From positions 62,001 to 126,000 of IMG/VR virus record IMGVR_UViG_3300030117_007673: a DNA stretch of 64,000 nt; one strand, given 5' to 3'. Positions 34,071 to 42,299 of the stretch are shown in pieces (position 1 is the first letter of the stretch; the number at the start of each line of letters is the position of its first letter). Source of the DNA: a virus. Below the pieces are notes generated by a model. It was given only the letters and a program-made list of their open reading frames with translations. It was not told the origin of the DNA and did no database searches. A program made the position numbers and the translations under genes.

Positions 34071-35032
34071 AAAGAGTATTAATAATTGACGCTCTCAACA
34101 TTTATTTGAGAGCTTACATATCCAACCCTTCAATCGCGTTGAATGGGCAACCCATCGGAGGGGCTTTTGGGTTTCTAAAATCTCTTCAGAAATATTGTAG
34201 AGAGATGAAGCCAGACCACATTGTGGTTTGTTGGGACGGGCCTGACGGAAGCAGGAAGAGAAAGACGATGCACAAAGGCTATAAGGACGGCAGAAAACCT
34301 GTTCGTCTCAATCGCAATGTTCGCATTATGTCAGAGGAAGAGGAACAGAACAATAAAGTATGGCAACAGCAGAGATTGATAACATATCTCAATTGTTTGC
34401 CAGTTTCTCAGATCATGATTGAGAAAATTGAAGCAGATGACATTATTAGTTATGTGTCACAAATGCCACACTTCAAGGATGCTCAAAAAGTTATTGTTTC
34501 TAGTGATAAGGACTTTTATCAGCTTTGCAATGATAAAACAGTGGTATATAGGCCTGTCCAAAATCAGTTCATAAACGCCAATAGGCTAGTGGAAACTTTT
34601 GGCATCCATCCGAATAACTTCGCCCTCGCAAGGGCTATTTGCGGCGATAAGAGCGACAATTTAGACGGTGTAGGGGGTGCAGGCCTTAAGACCGTTGCTA
34701 AGCGGTTTCCGTTCCTCTCAGAGGCAAATACGCACGAGATAAACACCCTCCTGAAGGCATGCGAAGACGTTGAGAAGCCACTAAAAGTTCATCATAATAT
34801 TCTTAGCGGAGAAGCTAAAATACAGAGAAATTATAAGATGATGCAACTTTATACTCCTCTTATTTCAGTGCAAGCAAGTCAGAAGATCAAGTATGCAATC
34901 AAAGAGATGACACCAGAATTGAACAAAACTCAGTGCATCGGATTGATGATTGAAGATGGTATTGGTGCATATGATTGGTCAGAAATGTTTGCAACAATGA
35001 AAAGAATTTGCTTGACAACAAGCGAAAAGTGA
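34061..35032 (+). CDS. 5'-3' exonuclease / flap endonuclease
   Basis: A 323-residue FEN/PIN-like nuclease: LIIDALN (residues 7-13), KPDHIVVCWDGPDGSRKR, the acidic cluster EADDIIS, VIVSSDKDFYQL and the helix-hairpin region GDKSDNLDGVGGAGLKT. All metal-binding aspartates are present. It processes RNA primers and flaps and complements the exonuclease-less family A polymerase. It is longer than the Pol I exonuclease domain and similar to T4 RNase H-type or T7-type phage exonucleases. Starts inside the end of the preceding gene. Confidence 0.9.
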   Translation: MVLKRVLIIDALNIYLRAYISNPSIALNGQPIGGAFGFLKSLQKYCREMKPDHIVVCWDGPDGSRKRKTMHKGYKDGRKPVRLNRNVRIMSEEEEQNNKVWQQQRLITYLNCLPVSQIMIEKIEADDIISYVSQMPHFKDAQKVIVSSDKDFYQLCNDKTVVYRPVQNQFINANRLVETFGIHPNNFALARAICGDKSDNLDGVGGAGLKTVAKRFPFLSEANTHEINTLLKACEDVEKPLKVHHNILSGEAKIQRNYKMMQLYTPLISVQASQKIKYAIKEMTPELNKTQCIGLMIEDGIGAYDWSEMFATMKRICLTTSEK

Positions 35033-35040
35033 TATATAAT
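35012..35040 (+). promoter_or_regulatory. Consensus sigma70 promoter for the nuclease/methylase pair
   Basis: TTGACA, 17 bases, TATAAT, a perfect consensus. The -35 lies in the last codons of the exonuclease gene; the -10 is just beyond its stop, about 29 bases before the endonuclease start. Confidence 0.85.
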
Positions 35041-35068
35041 GGTGTTCATAATATAAATGAGGTTATTG

Positions 35069-35569
35069 ATGAGTCCTGAAGAGAAGTTTTCACAGTTGTA
35101 CGAAGAGATGGCGACATTATGCGAAAAGCAAGGATGGGGAGATCCTTTTTCATACGCTAGATCAAAAGAGATTTATGCTGCGAATGCTTTAGGGCATGAT
35201 GTTGCGGAGACTTTTAGTGGCGCAGACGCATACAGAAAAGGGCAACCTTGTGAGTACAAGTCAACAACAGACAAAAGTTGTAAGGGCTCCTATACTGGAG
35301 TTTCCGTGCAATCGACCTGGGAAGAGCAGGTCAAATATTTGGCGAACGAAAAAATCGCACCTTATGAGCATTATTACAATCGTTTCGAAAAAGGAAGGTT
35401 GGTTGAGTCTTGGATGGTGCCTGGCGACGTAGTTCATAAAATCTTGTTGCCAAAGTTTAAAAAGAAGTATCCAACTGTTTTGAGCAAAAAAGATCCTCGC
35501 CTGAGTGCGAGTATGAGCTGGACAGAAATTCAAAAATATGGCACGAAGGTGGAACTTGAGCGACGTTAA
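35069..35569 (+). CDS. Putative PD-(D/E)xK restriction-type endonuclease
   Basis: A protein of 166 residues (170 from the upstream ATG at 35057). The motif GADAYRKGQPCEYKST carries Asp, then Glu-x-Lys at the spacing of PD-(D/E)xK nucleases (Asp57, Glu66, Lys68 in the longer form). A downstream segment (YTGVSVQSTWEEQVKYL) may supply DNA contacts. It overlaps by 32 bases an N4/N6 methyltransferase gene, the standard pairing of a type II restriction-modification system, and the pair has a perfect sigma70 promoter. Start 35069 is favoured by GAGG 6 bases upstream. No homologue is named with certainty. Confidence 0.6.
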   Translation: MSPEEKFSQLYEEMATLCEKQGWGDPFSYARSKEIYAANALGHDVAETFSGADAYRKGQPCEYKSTTDKSCKGSYTGVSVQSTWEEQVKYLANEKIAPYEHYYNRFEKGRLVESWMVPGDVVHKILLPKFKKKYPTVLSKKDPRLSASMSWTEIQKYGTKVELERR

Positions 35570-36425
35570 AATCCTCAACAAAGAAGGGTTAGAATTCTTA
35601 TCTGACATTCCAGATAATTCTATAGATCTCATTCTAACTGACCCTCCTTATATAACATCCAGGAAAAGTGGGATGGATAAGTGGGTCGATCATGTTGCCA
35701 GACAAGATAGCTCTGGTTCGATTAATATAATGACAGAAGATAGTTGGAATAAATACAAAACCAAAGAACAATGGGATGATTGGTTTAGTAATGGAAAAGT
35801 TCCAGAAGAAAAAAGAGACAAAAAGCTGCAAGAGTTAAAAAATAACTATCTTAAATACGGCAGCATCTATGGTAAAAAATATGCAGTTAAAACCGACTAC
35901 GGTAAATGGGACTCTGAATTTACTATGGAAAAGCTTCAACTATTTATCAGCCATTTTCATCGTGTTCTCAAAGATGGAGGCACATGTATAATATTCTTCG
36001 ATCTTTGGAAAATTTCTTATCTTAAAGAACAACTTGAGAATGTTAAATTTAAGCAAATAAGATTTATCGAATGGATCAAAACCAATCCACAGCCAGTCAA
36101 CAGTAGTGTCAATTATCTTACTAACTGTAGAGAGATTGCACTGCTTGGAATCAAGAAGAGTAAACCCACTTTTAACAGTAAATACGACAAAGGAATCTAC
36201 GAGTACCCAATTTATGGAGGAAAGGATAGGTTTCACCCAACACAGAAAAGCTTGCCATTGTTTGAAGATTTAATTAAGAAGCATTCAAACGAAGGTGATA
36301 TTATTTTAGATTGTTTTCTCGGATCCGGCACGACAGCACTAGCTGCCCGTAAAACGGGGAGAAAATTTATCGGTTGCGAACTGGATCAAAACTTTTTCAA
36401 AAAAACACTTGACAGAATGAAATAG
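35538..36425 (+). CDS. DNA N6-adenine/N4-cytosine methyltransferase
   Basis: A 295-residue site-specific DNA methylase. Motif IV DPPY (residues 35-38) precedes motif I FLGSGTTALAA near the C-terminus, the beta-type order of the N6_N4_Mtase family, and FHPTQKSLPLFEDLI is the typical motif between. A basic central region with a KEEKRDKK-like stretch may be the target-recognition part. It is coupled to the putative endonuclease. It could protect phage DNA from the partner nuclease or from host restriction. Start: ATG used here; a TTG at 35556 with AGGTGG before it is also possible. Confidence 0.88.
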   Translation: MARRWNLSDVKILNKEGLEFLSDIPDNSIDLILTDPPYITSRKSGMDKWVDHVARQDSSGSINIMTEDSWNKYKTKEQWDDWFSNGKVPEEKRDKKLQELKNNYLKYGSIYGKKYAVKTDYGKWDSEFTMEKLQLFISHFHRVLKDGGTCIIFFDLWKISYLKEQLENVKFKQIRFIEWIKTNPQPVNSSVNYLTNCREIALLGIKKSKPTFNSKYDKGIYEYPIYGGKDRFHPTQKSLPLFEDLIKKHSNEGDIILDCFLGSGTTALAARKTGRKFIGCELDQNFFKKTLDRMK

Positions 36426-36437
36426 TTTTGATATAGT
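36409..36437 (+). promoter_or_regulatory. Sigma70-type promoter for the ParB-like gene
   Basis: TTGACA, 17 bases, TATAGT; the -35 is inside the last codons of the methylase gene and the -10 just after its stop, about 70 bases before the next start. Confidence 0.75.
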
Positions 36438-36507
36438 ACTTGTATGTTCTCAAATAATACGAGAACGTTTTATTCTTAAAATCAATTAAAAATAAAGGAG
36501 AAATTTA

Positions 36508-37554
36508 ATGAATAGCCGACAATTCAATGAAAAGACAAAAGTCGACCCCCATTTTCATAGGAAATGTTTTTGGACAAATGTCAATAACGTAAACATTTCC
36601 GAAGAAGATGATCAAATCAGAGACGGAGGAATCGTTGATTCTCATGTGTCAGATCTTGCGAGTCAGATTTTTATGGACGGTCAAAAAATTCCTATTACTG
36701 TCGAATCAGATGGCAATGGAGGTTGGAACGCCGTAGATGGAAGTCATCGCATTGGCGGGGTAAAGCTTAATGATAAAGCGCATCCAGGAGAGGGTTATGA
36801 CCAAATTTTCGTTTACGAAGAAAAATTCAGTTCTGAAGCGGAAAGGGTCTTGTACCAAAAGGATTCCAACGAGCATTTAGTTGCTAAGAAGAACCATGTC
36901 AACGATGCAGTTGCTTCAATCAGAAAGCTGATGGAGATGAAAAACGATCCCAACGTTCCTGACGTTCTTCAAAGGGACATATCCACCGAGACGGATCCTA
37001 AATGTTATATGAAGGACCTTGAAGCTTGGATTAAGGATAACTATAGTTTCACAAGTAGGGAGTATAAGAGCATTCTCAAAAAGGTGACAAGTGATTATAC
37101 CAACAGTAAGGTTAAGAACTACACCAAGCCTGGTCTTGTCGAAGAATTCTCGACTAATAATACTATAGGATGGGTCGGGGGAAAGGCTGGAGATGAGAGC
37201 AATGGCTATGTTTTATACCCTGTGAATCAAGCAAGCCATATTTTTCCAAATATTACTGGCAACTCTTATAAAAAGAAGACCAAGAACAAGAATATCCAAT
37301 CGGTAGTTGTTCTATGGGAAGGTAACACTGTTGGAAAAGAAGGTTGCCATATTGATGATTACCGACGCAAGTTGGTTGAAAGCATCAATGAGGTTAATCA
37401 ATCTCATCTTCTCAAGAGAGGCATGAAGCTCGTCGACAAGGTGTTTCTTGCACCTCAGAAGATTGGCGATGTGAAGGAAAATTTAAATTCTTTCTACGAA
37501 GTGCCTTACAACAATGGCAGTTTTTCTGTCAACCTCCCCAGAAAGGGTTGGTGA
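36508..37554 (+). CDS. ParB/Srx-fold protein
   Basis: A 348-residue protein whose N-terminal part has the ParB/sulfiredoxin pattern: VSDLASQIFMDGQKIPITVE followed by VDGSHRIGG (residues 77-81 DGSHR), the phosphate-binding motif of this superfamily. Relatives include ParB CTPases, nucleases and the DGQHR proteins of DNA-modification systems. The C-terminal 200 residues are unfamiliar. It is an independent unit with its own promoter, an AAAGGAG ribosome site and a terminator. Its location just after a nuclease/methylase pair suggests a DNA-related or regulatory role. Confidence 0.65.
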   Translation: MNSRQFNEKTKVDPHFHRKCFWTNVNNVNISEEDDQIRDGGIVDSHVSDLASQIFMDGQKIPITVESDGNGGWNAVDGSHRIGGVKLNDKAHPGEGYDQIFVYEEKFSSEAERVLYQKDSNEHLVAKKNHVNDAVASIRKLMEMKNDPNVPDVLQRDISTETDPKCYMKDLEAWIKDNYSFTSREYKSILKKVTSDYTNSKVKNYTKPGLVEEFSTNNTIGWVGGKAGDESNGYVLYPVNQASHIFPNITGNSYKKKTKNKNIQSVVVLWEGNTVGKEGCHIDDYRRKLVESINEVNQSHLLKRGMKLVDKVFLAPQKIGDVKENLNSFYEVPYNNGSFSVNLPRKGW

Positions 37555-37576
37555 TCTTTGATAGTTTAGTAGATGT

Positions 37577-37606
37577 GCCCAGCCATGAATTTCATGGCTG
37601 GGCTTT
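37577..37606 (+). terminator. Rho-independent terminator
   Basis: GCCCAGCCAT / ATGGCTGGGC stem (10 bp, extendable) with loop GAATTTC, followed by TTTCT. It ends the ParB-like transcript just 3 bases before the tRNA. Confidence 0.8.
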
Positions 37607-37608
37607 CT

Positions 37609-37682
37609 ACGCCCGTAGTTTAGTAGGTTAGAGCGCCACTCTTATAAGGTGGAAGTCCCTGGTTCAAGTCCAGGCGGGCGTA
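37609..37682 (+). tRNA. tRNA-Ile (anticodon UAU)
   Basis: A complete 74-nt cloverleaf: acceptor ACGCCCG/CGGGCGT (7 bp), D-arm with A14, G18 and G19, anticodon stem CCACT/GGTGG around loop CTTATAA (anticodon TAT, reading AUA), variable loop AAGTC, T-stem CCTGG/CCAGG around TTCAAGT, discriminator A. The CCA end is not encoded. AUA is frequent in this AT-rich phage and many bacteria read it with a CAU anticodon modified by TilS, so a UAU tRNA would help phage translation. Confidence 0.9.
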
Positions 37683-37698
37683 CTCAATAAGGACAATT

Positions 37699-39081
37699 AT
37701 GACAAAAGAAGAGAGAGTAGATTTTTCAAAATATGGCAAGGACTTCCAAGAGAAGCTTTGCCAACTGATTCTGCAAGACAGAATGTTTTGCGATCAGATT
37801 GAAGAAGTTTTAGATATACAGTTTTTGGAATTGAGATACCTTCGAGTATTTGTGCAAAAGGTATTTCAGTATAGGATTAAATACGAAGTTCATCCAACGA
37901 CTCGCACAATGCTTACTTTGATGCGTTCTGAGTTGGATGATGAGAACGACGCGACACAAAAGCAAGTAAGAGATTATTTCTCCAGAATTTATAAGTCCGA
38001 CATGGAAGTTGAGGGGGAAGAGTATATCAAAGATACTGCTCTTGACTTCTGTAAAAAACAAGTCTTGAAAGAAGCCATGCTGAAAAGCGTCGGCCTTCTT
38101 AAAAACTCCTCTTTTGATGAGATATCTAACACAATCAATGAAGCTCTTAAATTAGGGTCTGATAATAATTTTGGTTACGATTATTTGAAAGATTTTGAAC
38201 AAAGATTTGAAATTAAAGTCAGGAACCCTGTTTCAACAGGCTGGGATCATATTGACAGGCTTTCCAAGGGTGGCTTAGGAAGAGGGGAGCTTGGAGTTGT
38301 TATTGCCCCTACTGGTGCTGGCAAATCAATGGTATTGGTTCATCTCGGTGCGCAAGCCGTTAAAGCAGGCAAGAATGTTGTTCACTATACCTTGGAATTA
38401 GCTGATACTGTGGTGGCGTCAAGATATGATAGTTGTATAACTGGAGTACAGCTTTCAGATTTGTTTACTTTCAAAGAGCAGATTTATGAAACTGTTCAAG
38501 ATCTTGACGGTGGCTTAATTGTGAAGGAATATCCAACAAAGTCCGCTTCAACTAGGACTCTAGAGAATCACCTCGAAAAATTGAGACAGCGTGATTTTAA
38601 AATTGACATGATCCTCGTTGATTACGGGGATCTTTTGAAACCAAATGTTATCCGAAAAGAGAAAAGAATGGAGTTAGAATCTACTTACGAAGAGTTAAGA
38701 GCGATAGCTCAAAAATTCAGCTGTCCAGTTTGGACAGCATCGCAAACTAATAGGTCCGGATTGAATGCTGAAGTCATAACAATGGAATCAATTTCAGAAG
38801 CGTTTAATAAATGCTTTGTTGCTGATTTTATCTTTTCGGTTTCCCGGACTATTGATGACAAAAATGCGAACACAGGAAGAATGTTTGTGGCTAAGAATAG
38901 ATTCGGTCCAGATGGACTTATTTATCCTTTACTAATGGACACTTCAAATGTTAAAATAGAAGTGTTGGAACCAACGGGTGAGACAGTTAATGATATTGTT
39001 GTTAAGTCAGCAAAAGAACAGGCAGAAGTACTAAAAGAAAAATACAAGGAGTTTAAAAATGGGAGAAAAGAAGGTGTTTGA
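37699..39081 (+). CDS. Replicative DNA helicase (DnaB / T4 gp41-like)
   Basis: A 460-residue RecA-fold hexameric helicase. An N-terminal helical domain (about 170 residues) is followed by GWDHIDRLSKGGLGRGEL, Walker A APTGAGKS (203-210), VHYTLELA, Walker B IDMILVDYGDLL and VWTASQTNRSG (motif H3/H4). It lacks an obvious fused primase. Unwinds the replication fork ahead of the phage polymerase. No separate primase or loader was recognised in the window. The 3' end overlaps the RNR gene by 23 bases. Confidence 0.9.
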   Translation: MTKEERVDFSKYGKDFQEKLCQLILQDRMFCDQIEEVLDIQFLELRYLRVFVQKVFQYRIKYEVHPTTRTMLTLMRSELDDENDATQKQVRDYFSRIYKSDMEVEGEEYIKDTALDFCKKQVLKEAMLKSVGLLKNSSFDEISNTINEALKLGSDNNFGYDYLKDFEQRFEIKVRNPVSTGWDHIDRLSKGGLGRGELGVVIAPTGAGKSMVLVHLGAQAVKAGKNVVHYTLELADTVVASRYDSCITGVQLSDLFTFKEQIYETVQDLDGGLIVKEYPTKSASTRTLENHLEKLRQRDFKIDMILVDYGDLLKPNVIRKEKRMELESTYEELRAIAQKFSCPVWTASQTNRSGLNAEVITMESISEAFNKCFVADFIFSVSRTIDDKNANTGRMFVAKNRFGPDGLIYPLLMDTSNVKIEVLEPTGETVNDIVVKSAKEQAEVLKEKYKEFKNGRKEGV

Positions 39082-41491
39082 CAGTGAAGAAGTTAAGGTA
39101 GCTACGCTAGAATATTTTAAGCAAGATAATTTGGCGACTAATGTTTGGATGACAAAATATGCTTTAAAAAACAAGAAAGGTCAGTTTGTTGAAAAAACTC
39201 CTGACGACATGCATAACCGACTAGCTGATGAGTTTGCTAGAATGGAGGAAAAGTTCGGAGGAGATTTGGCACTAGAAAGAGAAGAGATTTATGAGTTGTT
39301 AAAGGACTTTAAATATATCGTCCCACAAGGCTCCCCTATGATGGGTATTGGCAACAACTATGTGAACGTGTCTTTATCCAATTGTGTCGTTGTGGACTCT
39401 CCGAAAGATAATATCTCTTCAATTATGGATTCAGGTAAACATCTTGCCAATCTTTTCAAGCGCCGTTGTGGTGTTGGTCTTGATATCTCTGAACTCCGTC
39501 CCGAAAATGCCCCTGTAAACAACTCTGCTGGAACTACAACAGGGGCGTGGTCTTTTGCTGATTTTTACTCTTATGTCTGTCGTATGATTGGGCAGAATGG
39601 TCGACGTGGCGCTTTGATGATCACAATGGACGTGAGACATCCTGATATCGAGCAGTTTGTTGCAATGAAGCATGATCTGACAAAAGTAACAGGAGCAAAT
39701 GTTTCAGTTAAAATAAGTGATGACTTCATGAAAGCAGTTGAGAACAAAGAAAAGTTTACTTTGCAGTTCCCTGTCGAATCAGACAAGCCTTCGATCACTA
39801 AAGAGATCGAAGCAGGTGAATTGTGGGATCTTATCGTTGAGTCAGCGACAAAAACTGCAGAACCTGGGCTTATGATGTGGGATAACATCGTAAACAACCT
39901 GCCAGCGGAGAGTTATGCTGATGTTGGCTTTAAGACGATTACAACTAACCCTTGTGGAGAAATCCCTCTTTCTGCTTATGATAGTTGTCGATTGATTTCT
40001 ATTAATCTTAAGAACTTGGTAAAGAACCCCTTTAAAAAACCAGAGTTTGATTTTGATAAGTTACACGAAGTAGCTAGCAAGGCGATGAGATTATCAGATG
40101 ATCTTGTGGAGCTTGAAATCGAAAAACTTGAAAACATTATTAAAGTGTGCGATACAAAGGATGAGAGGCAGTTGTGGAAATCTCTTTTGAAGGCCTGTAA
40201 AGATGGAAGAAGAACAGGCCTAGGCACACATGGGTTAGCAGATGCTATCGCGTGTATGAACCTAAAATATGATTCGAAAGAGGCAGTAGAGGTAATTGAT
40301 AAAATTTATGAGACTTTGAGAGATGCTGCCTATTTGGAGAGCGTTAGTTTGGCCATGGAACGCGGAGCCTTTGGCGTCTTCGATTGGGACAAGGAAAAAG
40401 ACAACGAATATATCAAAAGGCTGCCAAAGAACATTCGTGAGGCGATTGAACAGTACGGAAGAAGAAATATTTCAATTCTTACCAATGCTCCAACAGGATC
40501 AGTTTCGATTATGTCTCAAACAAGTTCAGGACTTGAGCCAGTGTTTCGCAACTCTTACAGAAGAAGACGAAAGCTTTCTCATAACGAAAAAGATGTCACG
40601 CCGGATTTTGTTGATGAACTTGGAGATAAATGGTTGGAATATAATGTATTTCACCACAATCTGCAGGAATATATGGACTTGCTGGAGACAGAAGAGATTC
40701 CTGACTTTTTCGTCGAGAGCGATCAAATTGATTGGCCCAAGAGAGTAGATATTCAGGCTGCAATCCAAAAGAGCATTGATCATTCGATTAGTTCAACAAT
40801 TAACCTACCAAAGGGTACAGACCCCAGTGTTGTTGGCGAGCTTTATTTCGAAGGATGGAAAAAGGGACTAAAAGGTATCACAGTATATGTAGATGGAAGC
40901 AGAACTGGCGTTCTTGTGACTGATAACCAAGAAGCCGAGAAACAGTTTCCTCAAAACGGAGCACCTAAACGCCCAGAGGAGCTTCCTTGTGATATTCACC
41001 ACACTACAATTCAGGGTGAGAAGTGGACAATATTGGTTGGCTTATATGATAATAAACCATATGAAGTTCTTGGAGGTTTGTCTAACTTAATCGAGATTCC
41101 AAAGAAGCACAAGAAAGGAGTATTGTCAAAGCATAGCTTTAAGACAAAAAACAATCGCTATGACTTAACAATTGGAGAGGGAGACGATGAATTTGTAATT
41201 AAAGATGTTGTGACAGTCTTTGATAACCCAACAAATTCGGCATTCACAAGAATGATCTCTCTATCTCTTCGTCACGGTGCTAAGCCAAGTTTCTTGGTTG
41301 AACAGTTGCAAAAAGATCGAGACAGCGACATGTTCAGTTTTTCAAGGTGTGTTGCTAGAATTATGAAAAATTATATTCAGGATGGCGAGGTGCCCAGCGA
41401 CAAGGAGTGTCCTGCGTGCGGCGCAGAGACTTTAATCTATCAGGATGGCTGCGTTACTTGCTCCACCTGCGGTTATGCAAAATGTGGTTGA
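39059..41491 (+). CDS. nrdJ: Ribonucleotide reductase, class II (B12-dependent)
   Basis: An 810-residue reductase that makes dNTPs from ribonucleotides. Features include SLSNCVVVDS (active-site Cys), NPCGEIPLSAYDSC (catalytic region), TNAPTGSVSIMSQTSSGLEP and a C-terminal zinc/redox tail CPACG...CSTCGYAKCG. The absence of an adjacent beta subunit and the CxxCG tail point to the adenosylcobalamin-dependent class II enzyme, which works without oxygen-dependent radical formation but needs vitamin B12 from the host. The phage glutaredoxin (59020) or a host thioredoxin could be its reductant. Starts inside the helicase gene. Confidence 0.9.
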   Translation: MGEKKVFDSEEVKVATLEYFKQDNLATNVWMTKYALKNKKGQFVEKTPDDMHNRLADEFARMEEKFGGDLALEREEIYELLKDFKYIVPQGSPMMGIGNNYVNVSLSNCVVVDSPKDNISSIMDSGKHLANLFKRRCGVGLDISELRPENAPVNNSAGTTTGAWSFADFYSYVCRMIGQNGRRGALMITMDVRHPDIEQFVAMKHDLTKVTGANVSVKISDDFMKAVENKEKFTLQFPVESDKPSITKEIEAGELWDLIVESATKTAEPGLMMWDNIVNNLPAESYADVGFKTITTNPCGEIPLSAYDSCRLISINLKNLVKNPFKKPEFDFDKLHEVASKAMRLSDDLVELEIEKLENIIKVCDTKDERQLWKSLLKACKDGRRTGLGTHGLADAIACMNLKYDSKEAVEVIDKIYETLRDAAYLESVSLAMERGAFGVFDWDKEKDNEYIKRLPKNIREAIEQYGRRNISILTNAPTGSVSIMSQTSSGLEPVFRNSYRRRRKLSHNEKDVTPDFVDELGDKWLEYNVFHHNLQEYMDLLETEEIPDFFVESDQIDWPKRVDIQAAIQKSIDHSISSTINLPKGTDPSVVGELYFEGWKKGLKGITVYVDGSRTGVLVTDNQEAEKQFPQNGAPKRPEELPCDIHHTTIQGEKWTILVGLYDNKPYEVLGGLSNLIEIPKKHKKGVLSKHSFKTKNNRYDLTIGEGDDEFVIKDVVTVFDNPTNSAFTRMISLSLRHGAKPSFLVEQLQKDRDSDMFSFSRCVARIMKNYIQDGEVPSDKECPACGAETLIYQDGCVTCSTCGYAKCG

Positions 41492-41515
41492 CATTTTCAC
41501 AGAAATTAGTATAAT
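41488..41515 (+). promoter_or_regulatory. Sigma70-type promoter for the GroES-like gene
   Basis: TTGACA, 16 bases, TATAAT, 23 bases upstream of the GroES-like start codon; the -35 overlaps the RNR stop. Confidence 0.8.
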
Positions 41516-41538
41516 AGTATAATAAAGAAGGAGTTAAG

Positions 41539-41814
41539 ATGAAATTTGAACCTAGAAATAGACACTTGCTAGTGATGAAAGTTGAGAAAGAAGAGGAGCA
41601 GCAACCTAGCGTGTTGGTCCCAGACGGTTACGCGAAAACCGAAGAGTATACACTTTTGAAAGTTTTGGACTTAAGTCCAGATTGTTCAAAGGTAGCAAGG
41701 AAGAATGAAAAGGTCATTGTCCCCACTCATTTAATTCAAGATGTTGAAGTAGATGGAGAAAATTTCTCAATTGTTCTGGAAAATCATATTTGCGGAGTGG
41801 TGTATAATAAATGA
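41539..41814 (+). CDS. GroES / T4 gp31-like co-chaperonin
   Basis: A 91-residue protein with the GroES layout: KFEPRNRHLLVMKVE (GroES: IRPLxDRVLVKxxE), a mobile-loop position (EQQPSVLVPDGY), LLKVLDLSPD (GroES VVAVGxG), a strand VIVPTH and the end VEVDGENFSIVLENHICGVV (GroES: VKxDGEEYLIxxExDILAV). The match in order and length is good although glycine positions are divergent. It would cap GroEL chambers and, like T4 gp31, allow folding of the capsid protein; the phage GroEL gene lies 14 kb away. Overlaps the lysin gene by 4 bases (ATGA). Confidence 0.8.
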   Translation: MKFEPRNRHLLVMKVEKEEEQQPSVLVPDGYAKTEEYTLLKVLDLSPDCSKVARKNEKVIVPTHLIQDVEVDGENFSIVLENHICGVVYNK

Positions 41815-42299
41815 TACCGACATACGCTGAAATAATTTGTACTGCTATAATATCACTTGGAATGCCTAACGCACATTATGCTTGCACGCATATGGAGACT
41901 GTTGTTGAGGTTGCCGAGGAATACGATTTAGATCCGATACTGCTGACTGCTCTAATCCATGTAGAAAGTCGATGGACTCCAAGAGCCAAAAGTCGAACAG
42001 GGGCTTGTGGACTAACTCAGGTTATTCCAAAGTTCACAAGAAAATTTGGCTACGTTGGATGCAGGATGTTGAAGAGAAGGCCGAAACTAGCGATCAGGAA
42101 AGGTGGCCAAATATTGAGTTATTGGATTAAAAATTACGGCAAAGGAAGTGTTAAAGTAGGCCTTTGTGCATATAACGCTGGTTATCGATGCAGAGGTAGG
42201 CATGCGGATAGGACAGGTTTACAATATTCCAAGAAAGTAATTGCTTATTTCAAAAACATCCGTGAAGAGATGACTCCCGGCTGTAAATACCGTGACTAA
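41811..42299 (+). CDS. Lytic transglycosylase (SLT-type endolysin)
   Basis: A 162-residue soluble-lytic-transglycosylase-like enzyme that cleaves peptidoglycan. Motifs are ALIHVESRW (catalytic Glu52), TGACGLTQVIP and LCAYNAGYRC. A hydrophobic N-terminus (AEIICTAIISLGMP) may act as a signal or anchor (SAR-like). Several cysteines (10, 25, 66, 84, 138, 147, 157 approximately) suggest disulfides in the periplasm. No adjacent holin is obvious. It may be the lysis enzyme or a virion-associated muralytic enzyme. Confidence 0.85.
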   Translation: MIPTYAEIICTAIISLGMPNAHYACTHMETVVEVAEEYDLDPILLTALIHVESRWTPRAKSRTGACGLTQVIPKFTRKFGYVGCRMLKRRPKLAIRKGGQILSYWIKNYGKGSVKVGLCAYNAGYRCRGRHADRTGLQYSKKVIAYFKNIREEMTPGCKYRD

